Of a stretch of 64,000 nt of DNA, positions 33,604 to 42,484 are shown one piece after another (the first letter of the stretch is position 1; each line of letters starts with the position of its first letter). This DNA comes from Arthrobacter sp. M4 (GTDB lineage: Bacteria > Actinomycetota > Actinomycetes > Actinomycetales > Micrococcaceae), in contig NZ_JAIWYX010000005.1 in assembly GCF_020251205.1 (NCBI RefSeq), positions 124,001 through 188,000 of the forward strand, given 5' to 3'. The notes under the pieces are model-generated. The model did no database searches. It had not been told where the DNA came from and saw nothing but the letters and a program-made list of their open reading frames with translations. The position numbers and the translations under genes were made by a program.

Positions 33604-35163
33604 TTATGGTGCGGCAGTCGGCGTGGGCTTCTTTCCCTTGCCGTTGTCCGTGCCCTTGCCGGGCCCCTTTGTGGCCGGGTCGCTTGTTGGGTCCGGTACG
33701 GTTGTCGGTTCCTGTGCGGGAACGACGGCGGGCGTGGTTGCCGGAGTCGGCGTCACTGTGGGCACTGAGGTGCTGGACGGGGACGGGCTGCTCATAGGGT
33801 TGCTGAGCAGTTCCGGCGTTTTTGTAGGAGTGGTGACGTTGGTGCCGGGGGGCGTCTGCGCTGTGAATATGGCGGCTGCAATCACTGGTGCCCCAACCGC
33901 CACCGCAAGGAGCAGGGCCATCAGGACGGCGACACGGCGCCCGGGATGCCGGGCAGGCGTGGCTGCGCGGCGTCCGCGCCCACTGCCGCTTTCCGAGGCA
34001 GCATCATTTTGGGCGGGTTCTTCGACGACATCGGCGAGATTGGCTGTTTCAGTGATCCTGGCGCCTTCCTCCGCCCGCCTTCGGCTGCGGCGGGTCGCGA
34101 ACTCGCTATTCCCCGCATCGGCGTCACCATCCGCCGCTGCGCCCGCGAGGCGCGTGCCGCCGTCGTAATCTCCTGCCCGACCCTCAGCCCCTGGTCCGAG
34201 CGGCAGGAACGCCGTAGCCGAGGAATCGTCCTGGGTACGAGATCCCAGGGCCGGTGCGTGGTCCGGCATCTGCGGCACAAGGCTTGTGGGTGCCTGCGCG
34301 GAGGCTTCGAACGATGCCATAAGCTCACCCAGGATGCCCGCAACTACGGTGGCGCTGGGACGACTGCCGGGATCGAGGTCCGTCATTTCGGCCAGCAACC
34401 TGGCGAAGGCTGGCGACAGCGAATCGGGAATCCGTGGAGCACGATGCAGCCTGGCGGCCGCGGATTCCATGGGCGTGCCCGGGTATTCAGGAAGCCCACT
34501 CAAGCATTCGATGAGGACCAGTCCGAGGGAATAGATGTCGCTGGCTGGCGTCAGTTCACGACCCATTGCCTGTTCAGGACTCAGGTAGCTGGCGGTCCCT
34601 ACCGTCATTCCCGTTGCGGTGAGCCGGCTGCCGTCCACAATCCGCGCAACGCCAAAGTCTGCCAGTTTTGCCGCTACCGTAATTGAGTCCGGGACCAGGA
34701 TGTTGGCAGGTTTGATGTCGCGGTGTATGACGTCGTTCGAGTGTACTTGGATCAGGGCACTGGCCAGGCATTCGCCAATGCGGGCGGTGTCGGCTGGGGT
34801 GAGGCGGCCGCTGTCCAGCCTGTGGCGCAGGTTGGTTCCATGGACCAGTTCCATGACCAGGTAGGCTCGGGGTGCGTCCGGCTCGCGGTTATCCGTGCCC
34901 GCGTCGTAGAGGCTGACGAGTCCGGGATGGTCGAATCCGGCCAGTACCCGCATCTCCGTTTCCTGCCGCATGCGGAATTCGTCGTCTCCGGAGCCGGGGA
35001 GGAAGAGCTTGACCGCGACGTCGCGGCCCAGAGTCTCATCGGTTGCCCGGTACACGGTGGCCATAGCTCCATGGCCAACGGATTCATGAAGCCGGTAGCG
35101 CCCACCCAACAGGGCGCCGTCGTCGCCGCGGAGGGCGGGTGTGGGGGCGTCCGACGTGGCCAT
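33604..35163 (-). CDS. Membrane-anchored serine/threonine protein kinase
   Basis: A 519-residue Hanks-type kinase. The kinase domain (about residues 22-290) has the Gly-rich loop ESVGHGAMATVYRA, the catalytic Lys in VAVKLFLP, HRDIKPANIL, and DFG in KLADFGVARI, then SYLSPEQAMG. A Ser/Thr-rich juxtamembrane linker leads to one transmembrane helix (VAVLMALLLAVAVGAPVIAA) and a Pro/Thr/Lys-rich tail ending KGKKPTPTAAP. No PASTA domains are present, so the ligand, if any, is unknown. It is a single gene with a long upstream region. Confidence 0.92.
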   Translation of the reverse strand: MATSDAPTPALRGDDGALLGGRYRLHESVGHGAMATVYRATDETLGRDVAVKLFLPGSGDDEFRMRQETEMRVLAGFDHPGLVSLYDAGTDNREPDAPRAYLVMELVHGTNLRHRLDSGRLTPADTARIGECLASALIQVHSNDVIHRDIKPANILVPDSITVAAKLADFGVARIVDGSRLTATGMTVGTASYLSPEQAMGRELTPASDIYSLGLVLIECLSGLPEYPGTPMESAAARLHRAPRIPDSLSPAFARLLAEMTDLDPGSRPSATVVAGILGELMASFEASAQAPTSLVPQMPDHAPALGSRTQDDSSATAFLPLGPGAEGRAGDYDGGTRLAGAAADGDADAGNSEFATRRSRRRAEEGARITETANLADVVEEPAQNDAASESGSGRGRRAATPARHPGRRVAVLMALLLAVAVGAPVIAAAIFTAQTPPGTNVTTPTKTPELLSNPMSSPSPSSTSVPTVTPTPATTPAVVPAQEPTTVPDPTSDPATKGPGKGTDNGKGKKPTPTAAP

Positions 35164-35591
35164 ATTTTGAATCCTTCGCGCCGCGATCGACCTTCAGCGG
35201 GTCCTCCAGGCGCTCTGCTACACCCGGCCCGCGGTCCCGGCTAGGGGAGCGGCGGCGTTTCCGACTATACATAAGACACTGGCCAGGCACACTCTCGCCG
35301 ATCATGGATGACGTCCTCATGCAAGTCACAAATAGCGGAGCGAAGAAACCGGACCCTAGAATTGGAGCCTGGTCAAGAAGCTGGCCGCATGAGGGATGTC
35401 ATGCGTGCTGATACAGCCATTGTGACCAGTCCTCGAATTCTTACGCGGCATCCGGCCGTGCCCCTCTGTTGTGCTGTCCTACGGGATGCTGCGAGGGTCC
35501 CGTCCGACGGGTCGCGTAACTGTGGGGGCAGTCGAGGGACGTCGCAGCGGTGCCTGTTGGGGGCCGCTGCGACGTATCGGCCCAGAGCCCT
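35164..35591. other. Non-coding region with a terminator-like hairpin
   Basis: No gene seen in this 428-base stretch between two leftward genes. Arms ACGTCGCAGCGG (35539-35550) and CCGCTGCGACGT (35564-35575) form a perfect 12-base hairpin with a 13-base loop, 16 bases beyond the stop of the GAF-ANTAR gene, so it probably terminates that transcript although no U-run follows. The part from 35164 to about 35330 should hold the kinase promoter. Confidence 0.55.
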
Positions 35592-36365
35592 TCAGCCCTC
35601 AAAGTGACTAGTCGGGCTGGCGTTCGTTAGCCGCTCGATCATTTCTTCGGCCACTACTCGGAGTTTGACGTTGCGGTTGCTCGATGCCCGGCTGAGCATC
35701 TCAAATGCTTCACTTTGGGAGCAACGGTTTTGCGCCATGATCATGCCCGAGGCCAGATCGATAGCCGTCCGGGACTTCATGGCTTCTCGGAGGTCATTGG
35801 CAAGTTCCTGTTTGCCGGCAATCCGGACTGCAAGGCGGAGTGCACGTTCAGCCTGGGCTGCGAATAGTTCTGTGCTGTGGATGATGGCGGGTTCAAAGGC
35901 GTCGGCGTCCAGCGCAAAAACGTTCAGCGCGGCTTTGGCGCCTTCATCGAGGGTGAGCGGCACGCCAAGGACGCTGAGTTGTCCGGCAGTGGCGATAGCG
36001 GAGCAGTATTCGGGCCACCGTGTGTCCGTCCGAGTATCAGAAACCAGAACAGTGGTGCCGGTGTGCATGGCATGGAGGCAGGGTCCTTCGCCGTAGGCGT
36101 GCTGGACCTCGTCCAGAATCTTTGCGTCGGGCGTGCTCCACGCGATGGTGGTGGTTTTCCTGTGGCGGCGCAGGGTGACGGCGCAATTCACGGCGGCTTC
36201 CATTGACGAGCTGACTGTCTCGGCCGCAATGTGGCAAAGGTCTTCCAAGAAGCTGGCGACGTCGTCACTGTCGATCACAAGATCTTGCAGGACCTCTGTG
36301 ATGCTCGGTTCAATGGCAAGGTTCGCATTGGCGCTTAAATCCGGCTCAACCCTGTTCTCTTCCAT
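35592..36365 (-). CDS. GAF and ANTAR domain protein
   Basis: A 257-residue signalling protein. The GAF domain (about residues 30-180) includes HAYGEGPCLHAMHTGTTVLV and LSVLGVPLTLDEGAKAALNV. The C-terminal ANTAR domain (about 195-250) reads REAMKSRTAIDLASGMIMAQ followed by CSQSEAFEMLSRASSNRNVK; ANTAR binds nascent RNA hairpins and prevents premature transcript termination. This combination senses small molecules or redox signals to antiterminate. Start ATG 36365. No obvious paired hairpin target lies in the adjacent sequence. Confidence 0.88.
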   Translation of the reverse strand: MEENRVEPDLSANANLAIEPSITEVLQDLVIDSDDVASFLEDLCHIAAETVSSSMEAAVNCAVTLRRHRKTTTIAWSTPDAKILDEVQHAYGEGPCLHAMHTGTTVLVSDTRTDTRWPEYCSAIATAGQLSVLGVPLTLDEGAKAALNVFALDADAFEPAIIHSTELFAAQAERALRLAVRIAGKQELANDLREAMKSRTAIDLASGMIMAQNRCSQSEAFEMLSRASSNRNVKLRVVAEEMIERLTNASPTSHFEG

Positions 36366-36434
36366 TGCACCAGTCTAGGCGTGGGGGACATGGAGCGGAT
36401 CAGTGCGGTCGGCAGATTTTCGGGTAGTTCCGGG

Positions 36435-36983
36435 TCAGTCCCCAGCTGCCGCCTTCCGCGCGCGATACGCGGCCACATGGGCGCGGTTGGCACAATTTCG
36501 GGTGTCGCAGTACAGCTTGGAACGGTTCTTGCTGAGGTCCAGCACTACGGCGTCGCAGTCTTCCGCGGCACAGATCCGGAGGCGTTCGAGTTCCTTGCTG
36601 CGGATCACATCCACCAAGGCCATTGCCGCCTCGGTCCCCATGCGGTCCGACAAGGGAGCTTCCGGCGGCGTAGCGTGCAGGTGCCAGTCCCATTGGTCGT
36701 GCTTGACCAGTTGGGGCAGGGCGTGGGCGTCGGCCAACAGCGTGTTCACGGTCTTGGCGGCCGTCGCCTCATTGGCAGTCCACAGCGTCGCAAGCCGGCT
36801 GCGGAGTTGGCGGATGCTCTGCAGTTCCTGGTCCGTCCGCGTGCGGGAACCGGTGAACTGTTCGGCTTTGAGGAAGGCGTCCAAGGCGGCCATGGTGGTC
36901 AGTGTGTCCTCGCCGTTGGCCGCAGTGTTGATGAGATTGACCACGCTACGCAGAGCCACCTCGGTGTCAGGGGCAAATATCAT
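36435..36983 (-). CDS. CGNR zinc-finger (ABATE domain) regulator
   Basis: A 182-residue protein with an N-terminal ABATE-type stress-sensing region (VALRSVVNLINTAANGEDTL, then a helical segment) and the C-terminal CGNR-type zinc finger: RLRICAAEDCDAVVLDLSKN and YCDTRNCANRAHVAAYRARK. These are thought to be transcription regulators. It is divergent from the EamA transporter gene with 71 bases between starts, which suggests it controls that transporter. Confidence 0.88.
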   Translation of the reverse strand: MIFAPDTEVALRSVVNLINTAANGEDTLTTMAALDAFLKAEQFTGSRTRTDQELQSIRQLRSRLATLWTANEATAAKTVNTLLADAHALPQLVKHDQWDWHLHATPPEAPLSDRMGTEAAMALVDVIRSKELERLRICAAEDCDAVVLDLSKNRSKLYCDTRNCANRAHVAAYRARKAAAGD

Positions 36984-37054
36984 GTTGACTCCTTACATGA
37001 CGCGGGCGTATTGTCATGAGCATTACCCCACTTTACTCCTGACAGGAGGCTGCA

Positions 37055-38137
37055 GTGTCAGCTGTTAAGAAGCCGGTTGACGCGGCAGGCTTCATGGCTT
37101 CAGGCCTTGGCGTAGCGCTGTTCTCCTCGGCTGTTTTTGGCCTGTCTGGATCCTTTGGGAAGTCGCTCCTGGAGACAGGATGGACGCCGGGGGCGGCCGT
37201 AGGTGCACGCCTTGCAGGGGCCGCGCTGGTACTGGCCATTCCCGCCGTCGTTGCCCTCCGGGGCCGCTGGCACCAGCTCAGGGACAACTGGCTGACCATC
37301 ACTTTGTTCGGCCTCATCGGAGTGGCGGCCTGCCAGCTCTTCTATTTCAACGCGGTGGCCAGGCTCTCCGTTGGCGTGGCCCTCCTGCTTGAGTACCTAG
37401 CTCCGGTGCTCATTGTGCTGTGGCTGTGGATTTCGAGCCGCCGACGCCCGCGCGTGCTCACCATTGCCGGCACGCTGCTGTCCTTGGCTGGACTGGTCCT
37501 GGTCCTGGACCTCACCGGCGCGGTCAAAGTGGACGTCGTGGGGGTGATCTGGGGCATCGCCGCAGCTGTGTGCCTGGCCATCTACTTCTTTATCACCGCC
37601 CGACAGAACGATTCTCTCCCGCCCATCGTCCTCGCCTCCGGAGGACTGCTGGTGGGGGCCGTGGCCATGTGGGTTGCCGGGTTTGCGGGCCTGGCACCGA
37701 TGGCTTTCAACACGGCCGACGCCGGCCTTGGTCCCTGGACTGTCCCATGGTGGGTATCGCTCGCCGGGCTGGTGATTATGTCCACCGTGCTTGCATACGT
37801 TGCCGGCGTTGTCGCAGCGCGCTCGCTGGGCTCCAAAGTCGCCTCCTTCGTCTCGTTGACCGAGGTGTTGTTCGCGGTGGTTTGGGCATGGCTGCTTCTT
37901 GGTGAACTCCCGGGCGGAATTCAGTTGTTGGGTGGAGTGCTGATCGTTGGCGGCGTGATACTGGTGCGGGTGGACGAATTGCGCGTCTCCCGTGCGGCGT
38001 TCGCCGTCGAAATTAACGACGGCGGTACGGGGGAGCGCGATCGGCTCACCGCTGGTGACTTTCCCGACGGCGGACACAAACCGGAACTGACCCGTTCCGC
38101 GCTCGACCATGCCAACGACGTCGAACCCGTACCGTGA
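37055..38137 (+). CDS. EamA (DMT) family transporter
   Basis: A 360-residue transporter with ten predicted helices in two EamA repeats (first repeat FSSAVFGLSGSFGKSLLETG, the second ending VLFAVVWAWLLLGELPGGIQ), the layout of RhaT/YdcZ-like exporters of amino acids or metabolites. A long hydrophilic C-terminal tail (about 50 residues) follows. Start GTG 37055 has CAGGAGG upstream. It is likely regulated by the divergent CGNR protein. Confidence 0.9.
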   Translation: MSAVKKPVDAAGFMASGLGVALFSSAVFGLSGSFGKSLLETGWTPGAAVGARLAGAALVLAIPAVVALRGRWHQLRDNWLTITLFGLIGVAACQLFYFNAVARLSVGVALLLEYLAPVLIVLWLWISSRRRPRVLTIAGTLLSLAGLVLVLDLTGAVKVDVVGVIWGIAAAVCLAIYFFITARQNDSLPPIVLASGGLLVGAVAMWVAGFAGLAPMAFNTADAGLGPWTVPWWVSLAGLVIMSTVLAYVAGVVAARSLGSKVASFVSLTEVLFAVVWAWLLLGELPGGIQLLGGVLIVGGVILVRVDELRVSRAAFAVEINDGGTGERDRLTAGDFPDGGHKPELTRSALDHANDVEPVP

Positions 38138-38309
38138 CTGCCCAGTGAACCCTTCCTGACGGGGCTGCGGGGCCCAAAAAACAAGTAGTCCGGGGGCCAA
38201 AATCGAGTACACCGGACCCGTGCAACCTGCGTAGTTGCGTCGCTACAGTGGCATTCCTCAGCGGTCAACGATGACCGCTCCGTCTCGCATCCTGCCACTG
38301 GGGGTCATC

Positions 38310-40652
38310 ATGCGCAGTTCATCCTTTATCCCTGCACGTCCACGCCGCCTTGCCGCTGCCGTGCTCATTCCGGGCATCGTGACGGGAATGCTGATATTTA
38401 GCCAGCCAGCCAACGCGGCAACCACGTCACCTTCCGCCATCTGCAATGGCGTAGTAAACCAAATGGCCCACCGCGGAACCGTTCAGGAGAATCTCCTGAA
38501 AGCCGCAGCGCGCAAGAACGCCGACCTCATCGCTTCCCTCACTTCGCAACGCACTGGCCTGCAGGCCACGGCGGATGGTCTGCAGCGGGACATCGACGCG
38601 GCAAACCAAGCCATCGCCGCTCTGGATGCCGAGGAGGCTCGCCTCAATAGCGAGCTCACGACGGCCCAGACGGACCTGGCGGCCTTGGAGAAGGCGCGTG
38701 CGGGCGTCGCAACCTCCATTTCGGACACTGAGGCCGCACTGGCATCCCTCAGTCACGAACGGGACGCCGTGCAGTCCCAGCTGACGCCGTTGCTGGAGCA
38801 GCTGACCGCCGAACAGCAGGCGTCGGCACAGCTAAGCACCCAGGCGGAGGCGGTCAAGGGCCAGATTTCGGACTTGGCGGGTCGCATCAGCGCAGCGCAG
38901 GCCGAGCAGGTGACGCTCGAGGCCGCGGCGAAGTCCGCTGCCGATGCGCTTACGGCGAAGCAGGCTGAGATTGCCACCGCGGAGGGCGAGCTGGCTACTT
39001 TGGAGTCGCAGGCTCAAGCCGCAGCGGCCGATGTCGCGGTAGCCAAGCAGGCCGTGAGCGACGCAGAAACTGAGCTGGCTCGGCTGGAAGCTGCGGGCGA
39101 GGCCGCTCAGGCTGAGTTGGCTGCCCAACGGCAGCGCGTGGCTGATGCCCAGGCTGTGTTGGCTCAGCGTCAGTCCGAGGCAACCGCGGCTGCAGATGCG
39201 GTGGCGGCCAAGAATGCCCAGATCAGCCAGGCGCAGGGTGAGCTCGCGGCTCTCCAAACTGCTGCCCAGCAGGCCGCTGGCGCTTTGGCTGCCAAGAACG
39301 CGGAGATCAGTCAGGCGCAGGCGCAGCTTGTCACCTTGCAGGCGCAGGCGAAGGCCGCTGCGGACGCTGTGGCTGCCAACACTGCCGCTATTGATGCCGC
39401 GGCGGCCGCCATCGTTGGGCTGCAGAACCAGATCAGCACGCTCAACCCGCAGATCGCCGCCAAGCAGGCCGCATTGGCTACGGCTCAAAGTGACCTCGCC
39501 GCGCTCCAAGCGCAAAAGTCGACGCTGGAGAGCGAGATCGCTGCGCTCACCAATCAAATCAACACGCAGTTCCCACCGAATTCGAACTCCAGCGCCAAAC
39601 GGGCCCTAATCGCCCAACGCGACGCCAAGCAGGTTGAGCTCAACAGCGTCAACGCCCAGATTGCGGACAAGAACACCCTGATCGCAGGCCTTTCGGGCGA
39701 CCTGAACACACTGCAGACGCAGGTAAGCGCGCTGAACGCGCAGCTGCTTGCCAAGCAGCAGGAAAGCAGCGCCCTTCAGCAGCAAGCCGCGCCCCTCCAG
39801 GCGTCCCTGACCGCAGCCAACGCCGCCGTGGCGGCCAAGGAAGCGGAAATCAGCACGCTTCAAGGGCAGCTGCCTTCATTGCAGGCGGCCGTGACTGCCG
39901 CCAATAACGCTGCTTCCGCCAAGCAGGCCGAGTTGGCGACCCTCCAAGGTCAACTTCCCGCACTCCAAGACGCACTGGCAGCTGCTAATGCAGCAGTGAG
40001 CGCTCAGGAAAAGGTGGTTGCGGACCTTGAGGCGGCCCTGCCAGGGCTCGAGTCCGGAGTCGAGGCCGCGCAGCAGGCCATAGCGGATCAGAAGGTGGTC
40101 CTGGACCAGAAACGTGCTGCGCAGGCACAGGCGGAAGCGGCGCTCGCGGCGGCCAACAAGGCGGTTGACGACAAGAAGGCCGAGATCGCTGCGCTGAACG
40201 CACAGCTACCGGACTTGCAGAACGCGGTCACCCAGGCCGATGCGGCCCTCGCAGCGAAGAAGGCCGAGATTGCTGCCTTGAATGCACAGATGGATGGGCT
40301 GGTGGGCACGCTTGCCGGGCTCAACGCCCAGATCGCAGCCAAGGAAGCGGAGATCCTGTCCCTGCAGACCAGGGTTGCTCCACTCCTGGCGCAACTGGAC
40401 AGCCTCAACGGCGAGATCAACGCTGCTGAGACGCAGTTGAAGTCCCTGCAGGAACAGCTCACGTCCCTCGACAAGCAGTTGACTGACGCCCAGAACGTGC
40501 TCCGAACGCTCGAGGCACAGAAGAAGGCGAACAAGGATGCAGTGGCAGCGCAGCGTGTTACCGTGACCAACCTTCAGGCGCAGCTGAGTTCGGTCCGGAA
40601 CCAGATCAAGGCCATCGACAGCCAGATTGAGCTGGGTGGTTGCGTGGTCTAG
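38310..40652 (+). CDS. Secreted coiled-coil rod protein with a central hinge and two cysteines
   Basis: A 780-residue protein with a signal peptide (PRRLAAAVLIPGIVTGMLIF, cleavage near ANA) and an almost continuous coiled coil. A 28-residue repeat (four heptads, often K-x-AEI at the start and LxxQL(P)xLQ inside) runs without insertion from residue 217 to 412 (7 units) and again from 510 to 761 (9 units). A Pro/Asn/Ser hinge (NTQFPPNSNSSAKR, residues 418-431) lies almost midway between the only two cysteines, C45 and C778. A fold-back antiparallel rod closed by a disulphide is a possible reading. ATG 38310 has a GGGGG site. No family name can be given. Confidence 0.82.
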   Translation: MRSSSFIPARPRRLAAAVLIPGIVTGMLIFSQPANAATTSPSAICNGVVNQMAHRGTVQENLLKAAARKNADLIASLTSQRTGLQATADGLQRDIDAANQAIAALDAEEARLNSELTTAQTDLAALEKARAGVATSISDTEAALASLSHERDAVQSQLTPLLEQLTAEQQASAQLSTQAEAVKGQISDLAGRISAAQAEQVTLEAAAKSAADALTAKQAEIATAEGELATLESQAQAAAADVAVAKQAVSDAETELARLEAAGEAAQAELAAQRQRVADAQAVLAQRQSEATAAADAVAAKNAQISQAQGELAALQTAAQQAAGALAAKNAEISQAQAQLVTLQAQAKAAADAVAANTAAIDAAAAAIVGLQNQISTLNPQIAAKQAALATAQSDLAALQAQKSTLESEIAALTNQINTQFPPNSNSSAKRALIAQRDAKQVELNSVNAQIADKNTLIAGLSGDLNTLQTQVSALNAQLLAKQQESSALQQQAAPLQASLTAANAAVAAKEAEISTLQGQLPSLQAAVTAANNAASAKQAELATLQGQLPALQDALAAANAAVSAQEKVVADLEAALPGLESGVEAAQQAIADQKVVLDQKRAAQAQAEAALAAANKAVDDKKAEIAALNAQLPDLQNAVTQADAALAAKKAEIAALNAQMDGLVGTLAGLNAQIAAKEAEILSLQTRVAPLLAQLDSLNGEINAAETQLKSLQEQLTSLDKQLTDAQNVLRTLEAQKKANKDAVAAQRVTVTNLQAQLSSVRNQIKAIDSQIELGGCVV

Positions 40653-40723
40653 GGGGCATCCCGGAAGGGCCTTCGACCCGGGTGACGTGTGGTGGCGGAG
40701 CCTGGCGATGAAGGCCCGACGGC

Positions 40724-40751
40724 GGGGCCCGGACAATGTGGTCCGGGCCCC
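40724..40751. terminator. Shared terminator hairpin between converging genes
   Basis: GGGGCCCGGAC (40724-40734) and GTCCGGGCCCC (40741-40751) pair perfectly around a 6-base loop, between the coiled-coil protein gene and the converging glycerophosphodiesterase gene; it can end transcripts from both directions, with a T-rich stretch (TTCCGCTGTTCTT) following on the plus strand. Confidence 0.8.
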
Positions 40752-40770
40752 TTCCGCTGTTCTTGGCCAG

Positions 40771-41829
40771 TTAAGGCGTGTATGCCTTGGGCAGCTTCAG
40801 CCCGCGCTTGGCCATCACGTCGCGCAGGCGGTTCGGGTAGTCAGTGATGATGCCGTCTACACCGGCGTCCATAAGGGCACGCATGGTGGGCTTGTCGTCC
40901 ACGGTCCATGGGATTACCTGCATGCCGGCCGCATGGGCGCGGGAGACCATGTCCGCCGTCACGTAGGGAACGTAGCCCGGGTCGGTGACTTTGCCGTTCT
41001 GGGGCGTGCCGTGAACGGGAGAGATCGCGTCGAAGCCCAGGTGGGACGCAGCGTTAACCAGGTCGCCGCCGAAGTCGTCCGCGTCGATTCCGCCAAGCCA
41101 GGGGGAGGCTCCCGGCTTGCCGACCTGCAGGAAGTCCTTGTTGGTCAGGGCGACTGTCCGGACGTTGGGCTGGAGTTCCTTGGCGAGCAGCAGCGAACCC
41201 CAGTCGAAGCTCTGGATGGACACGCGGTGGAGCATGTTGGCCGCGTTGATTTCACGCAGGGCGACCTTCACGAACTCCTCGCGGGGTGCGGTCTGCTCCG
41301 GAGCGCCGGCCTCCACCTTGGTCTCGATGTTGAAGCGAACCTGGCTGGCGTTGTACTGCTTGGTCAGCTCGAAGACTTCCGCAAGGGTGGGCATCTTCTC
41401 GCCGGGGAACGTCTCCTGGCCCGGGAAATTGGCCTGCGGCAGCGAACCGCAGTCGAGGCTGCGCACCTGGTCGAACGTCAGGTCCTTGATGTACTTGCCG
41501 ACATAAGGAAACACGGGGTCGCCCGGAGTTACCGGCGCGGTGTCCCGGCACTTCTTGTCGCTGATCTTCCGGTCGTGCGTGATCACTTCCCGGCCGTCGC
41601 GGGTGATCTGGAGGTCGAGTTCCAGCGTGGACACGCCTACGCGGAGTGCCTTTGCAAAGGCGGGCAGGGTGGACTCAACCGTGAGTCCCAGGCCGCCGCG
41701 GTGGGCCTCCAGGTCGAAATGGTTGCTGGTTCCGTTGGGGTTGGTATCTGCGGCCGAGGCAGGGAGGGATGTTCCCAGCGTCATGCCTGCACAGATGGCC
41801 GCTGCGGTCAGCAGCTTCGCGTACTTCAT
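40771..41829 (-). CDS. Secreted glycerophosphodiester phosphodiesterase
   Basis: A 352-residue GDPD. Signal peptide AKLLTAAAICAGMTLGTSLP with cleavage near ASA. Catalytic features: FDLEAHRGGLGLTVES near the N-terminus (the HR pair), LELDLQITRDGREVITHDRK (Glu and Asp plus second His), NIETKVEAG, and the C-terminal DAGVDGIITDYPNRLRDVM. It releases glycerol-3-phosphate from phospholipid headgroups outside the cell. ATG 41829 has GGAG upstream. It is longer than the cytosolic forms because of an inserted loop (about residues 95-150). Confidence 0.93.
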   Translation of the reverse strand: MKYAKLLTAAAICAGMTLGTSLPASAADTNPNGTSNHFDLEAHRGGLGLTVESTLPAFAKALRVGVSTLELDLQITRDGREVITHDRKISDKKCRDTAPVTPGDPVFPYVGKYIKDLTFDQVRSLDCGSLPQANFPGQETFPGEKMPTLAEVFELTKQYNASQVRFNIETKVEAGAPEQTAPREEFVKVALREINAANMLHRVSIQSFDWGSLLLAKELQPNVRTVALTNKDFLQVGKPGASPWLGGIDADDFGGDLVNAASHLGFDAISPVHGTPQNGKVTDPGYVPYVTADMVSRAHAAGMQVIPWTVDDKPTMRALMDAGVDGIITDYPNRLRDVMAKRGLKLPKAYTP

Positions 41830-42009
41830 CTGAATCTCCAAAGGTGGTTGGGGGCCCGTTCAGGGCACCGACCACTCTTCTGCCGCGGCTTGAACCGTCG
41901 GGGGACAGGACGTTGCGCTCCCGTAAAGGAAAGGTGAAAGTGAACTATCGAATCGTGATGGTAAGCCGGGCGGTGAGTGTCCGACGTCGGGCGGTTCGGT
42001 TTAACGCCG

Positions 42010-42042
42010 GAAGGTCCGGACGAGTGATTCGCCCGGACCTTC
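42010..42042. terminator. Hairpin between esx-like and GDPD genes
   Basis: GAAGGTCCGG (42010-42019) pairs with CCGGACCTTC (42033-42042) around 13 bases, 20 bases downstream of the WXG100 gene stop. It is the likely terminator of that leftward transcript. Confidence 0.65.
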
Positions 42043-42061
42043 GTAGAGTGCCGTGAGTGGC

Positions 42062-42325
42062 TTAGCGGGAAGCCTGCTCCTGCTCCGCGGCGTTTTTGGA
42101 GGCACGCTGGCCGGCTTCCTGGAGAGCCTGGGCCACCTTGTTCAGGGCGGTCATGTGCTGCCCGCGCCATTCGTTGCGGAACTTGTCAGCGTCCGGGCCC
42201 TTCCAGTCGGTGGCCTCCAAGACCTTGTTCAGCGTGTTGCGCTGGTTCTCGATTTCGTTGGAACCTGCCTGCAGCTTGCTGCCGAGGTTCTTGAGCTGGG
42301 CAATGTCTGCACCCCAAATAGCCAT
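42062..42325 (-). CDS. WXG100-family protein, orphan
   Basis: An 87-residue helical-hairpin protein of the EsxA/EsxB type. The turn motif is WKG (TDWKGPDADKFRNEWRGQ), two long helices flank it, and it ends in a helical tail. WXG100 proteins are secreted substrates or chaperones of type VII secretion. No EssC/EccC or other machinery genes are in the window. It follows the DHA2 transporter gene in the same direction by 159 bases. Confidence 0.9.
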   Translation of the reverse strand: MAIWGADIAQLKNLGSKLQAGSNEIENQRNTLNKVLEATDWKGPDADKFRNEWRGQHMTALNKVAQALQEAGQRASKNAAEQEQASR

Positions 42326-42484
42326 TGTTCTACTCCTCAGTTTCTTTCACGGACCCGAGCGGTTCGGCGTCCCCAGCGGCCTCCGGTCGGTTCCGGAAGA
42401 TCCATTGACTCCAAGCTATCCCGGCCCAAAAGAAGGTGTCGATGGGGAAGGCTCCCCATGCAGGGGTGCCCATCCGTTCCGAAG

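Noticed and set aside
35164..35245. tRNA-like sequence (minus strand, GAGCGCCTGGAGG...GGTCG) in the gap upstream of the kinase
   Set aside because: No 7-base acceptor stem, no consistent D or T arm and no plausible anticodon loop; the resemblance is only to fragments of tRNA-Pro.
38958..40600. DNA-level tandem repeats or CRISPR-like array in the coiled-coil gene
   Set aside because: The repetition is at the protein level (28-residue units) with diverged codons, and no spacer-repeat pattern occurs.
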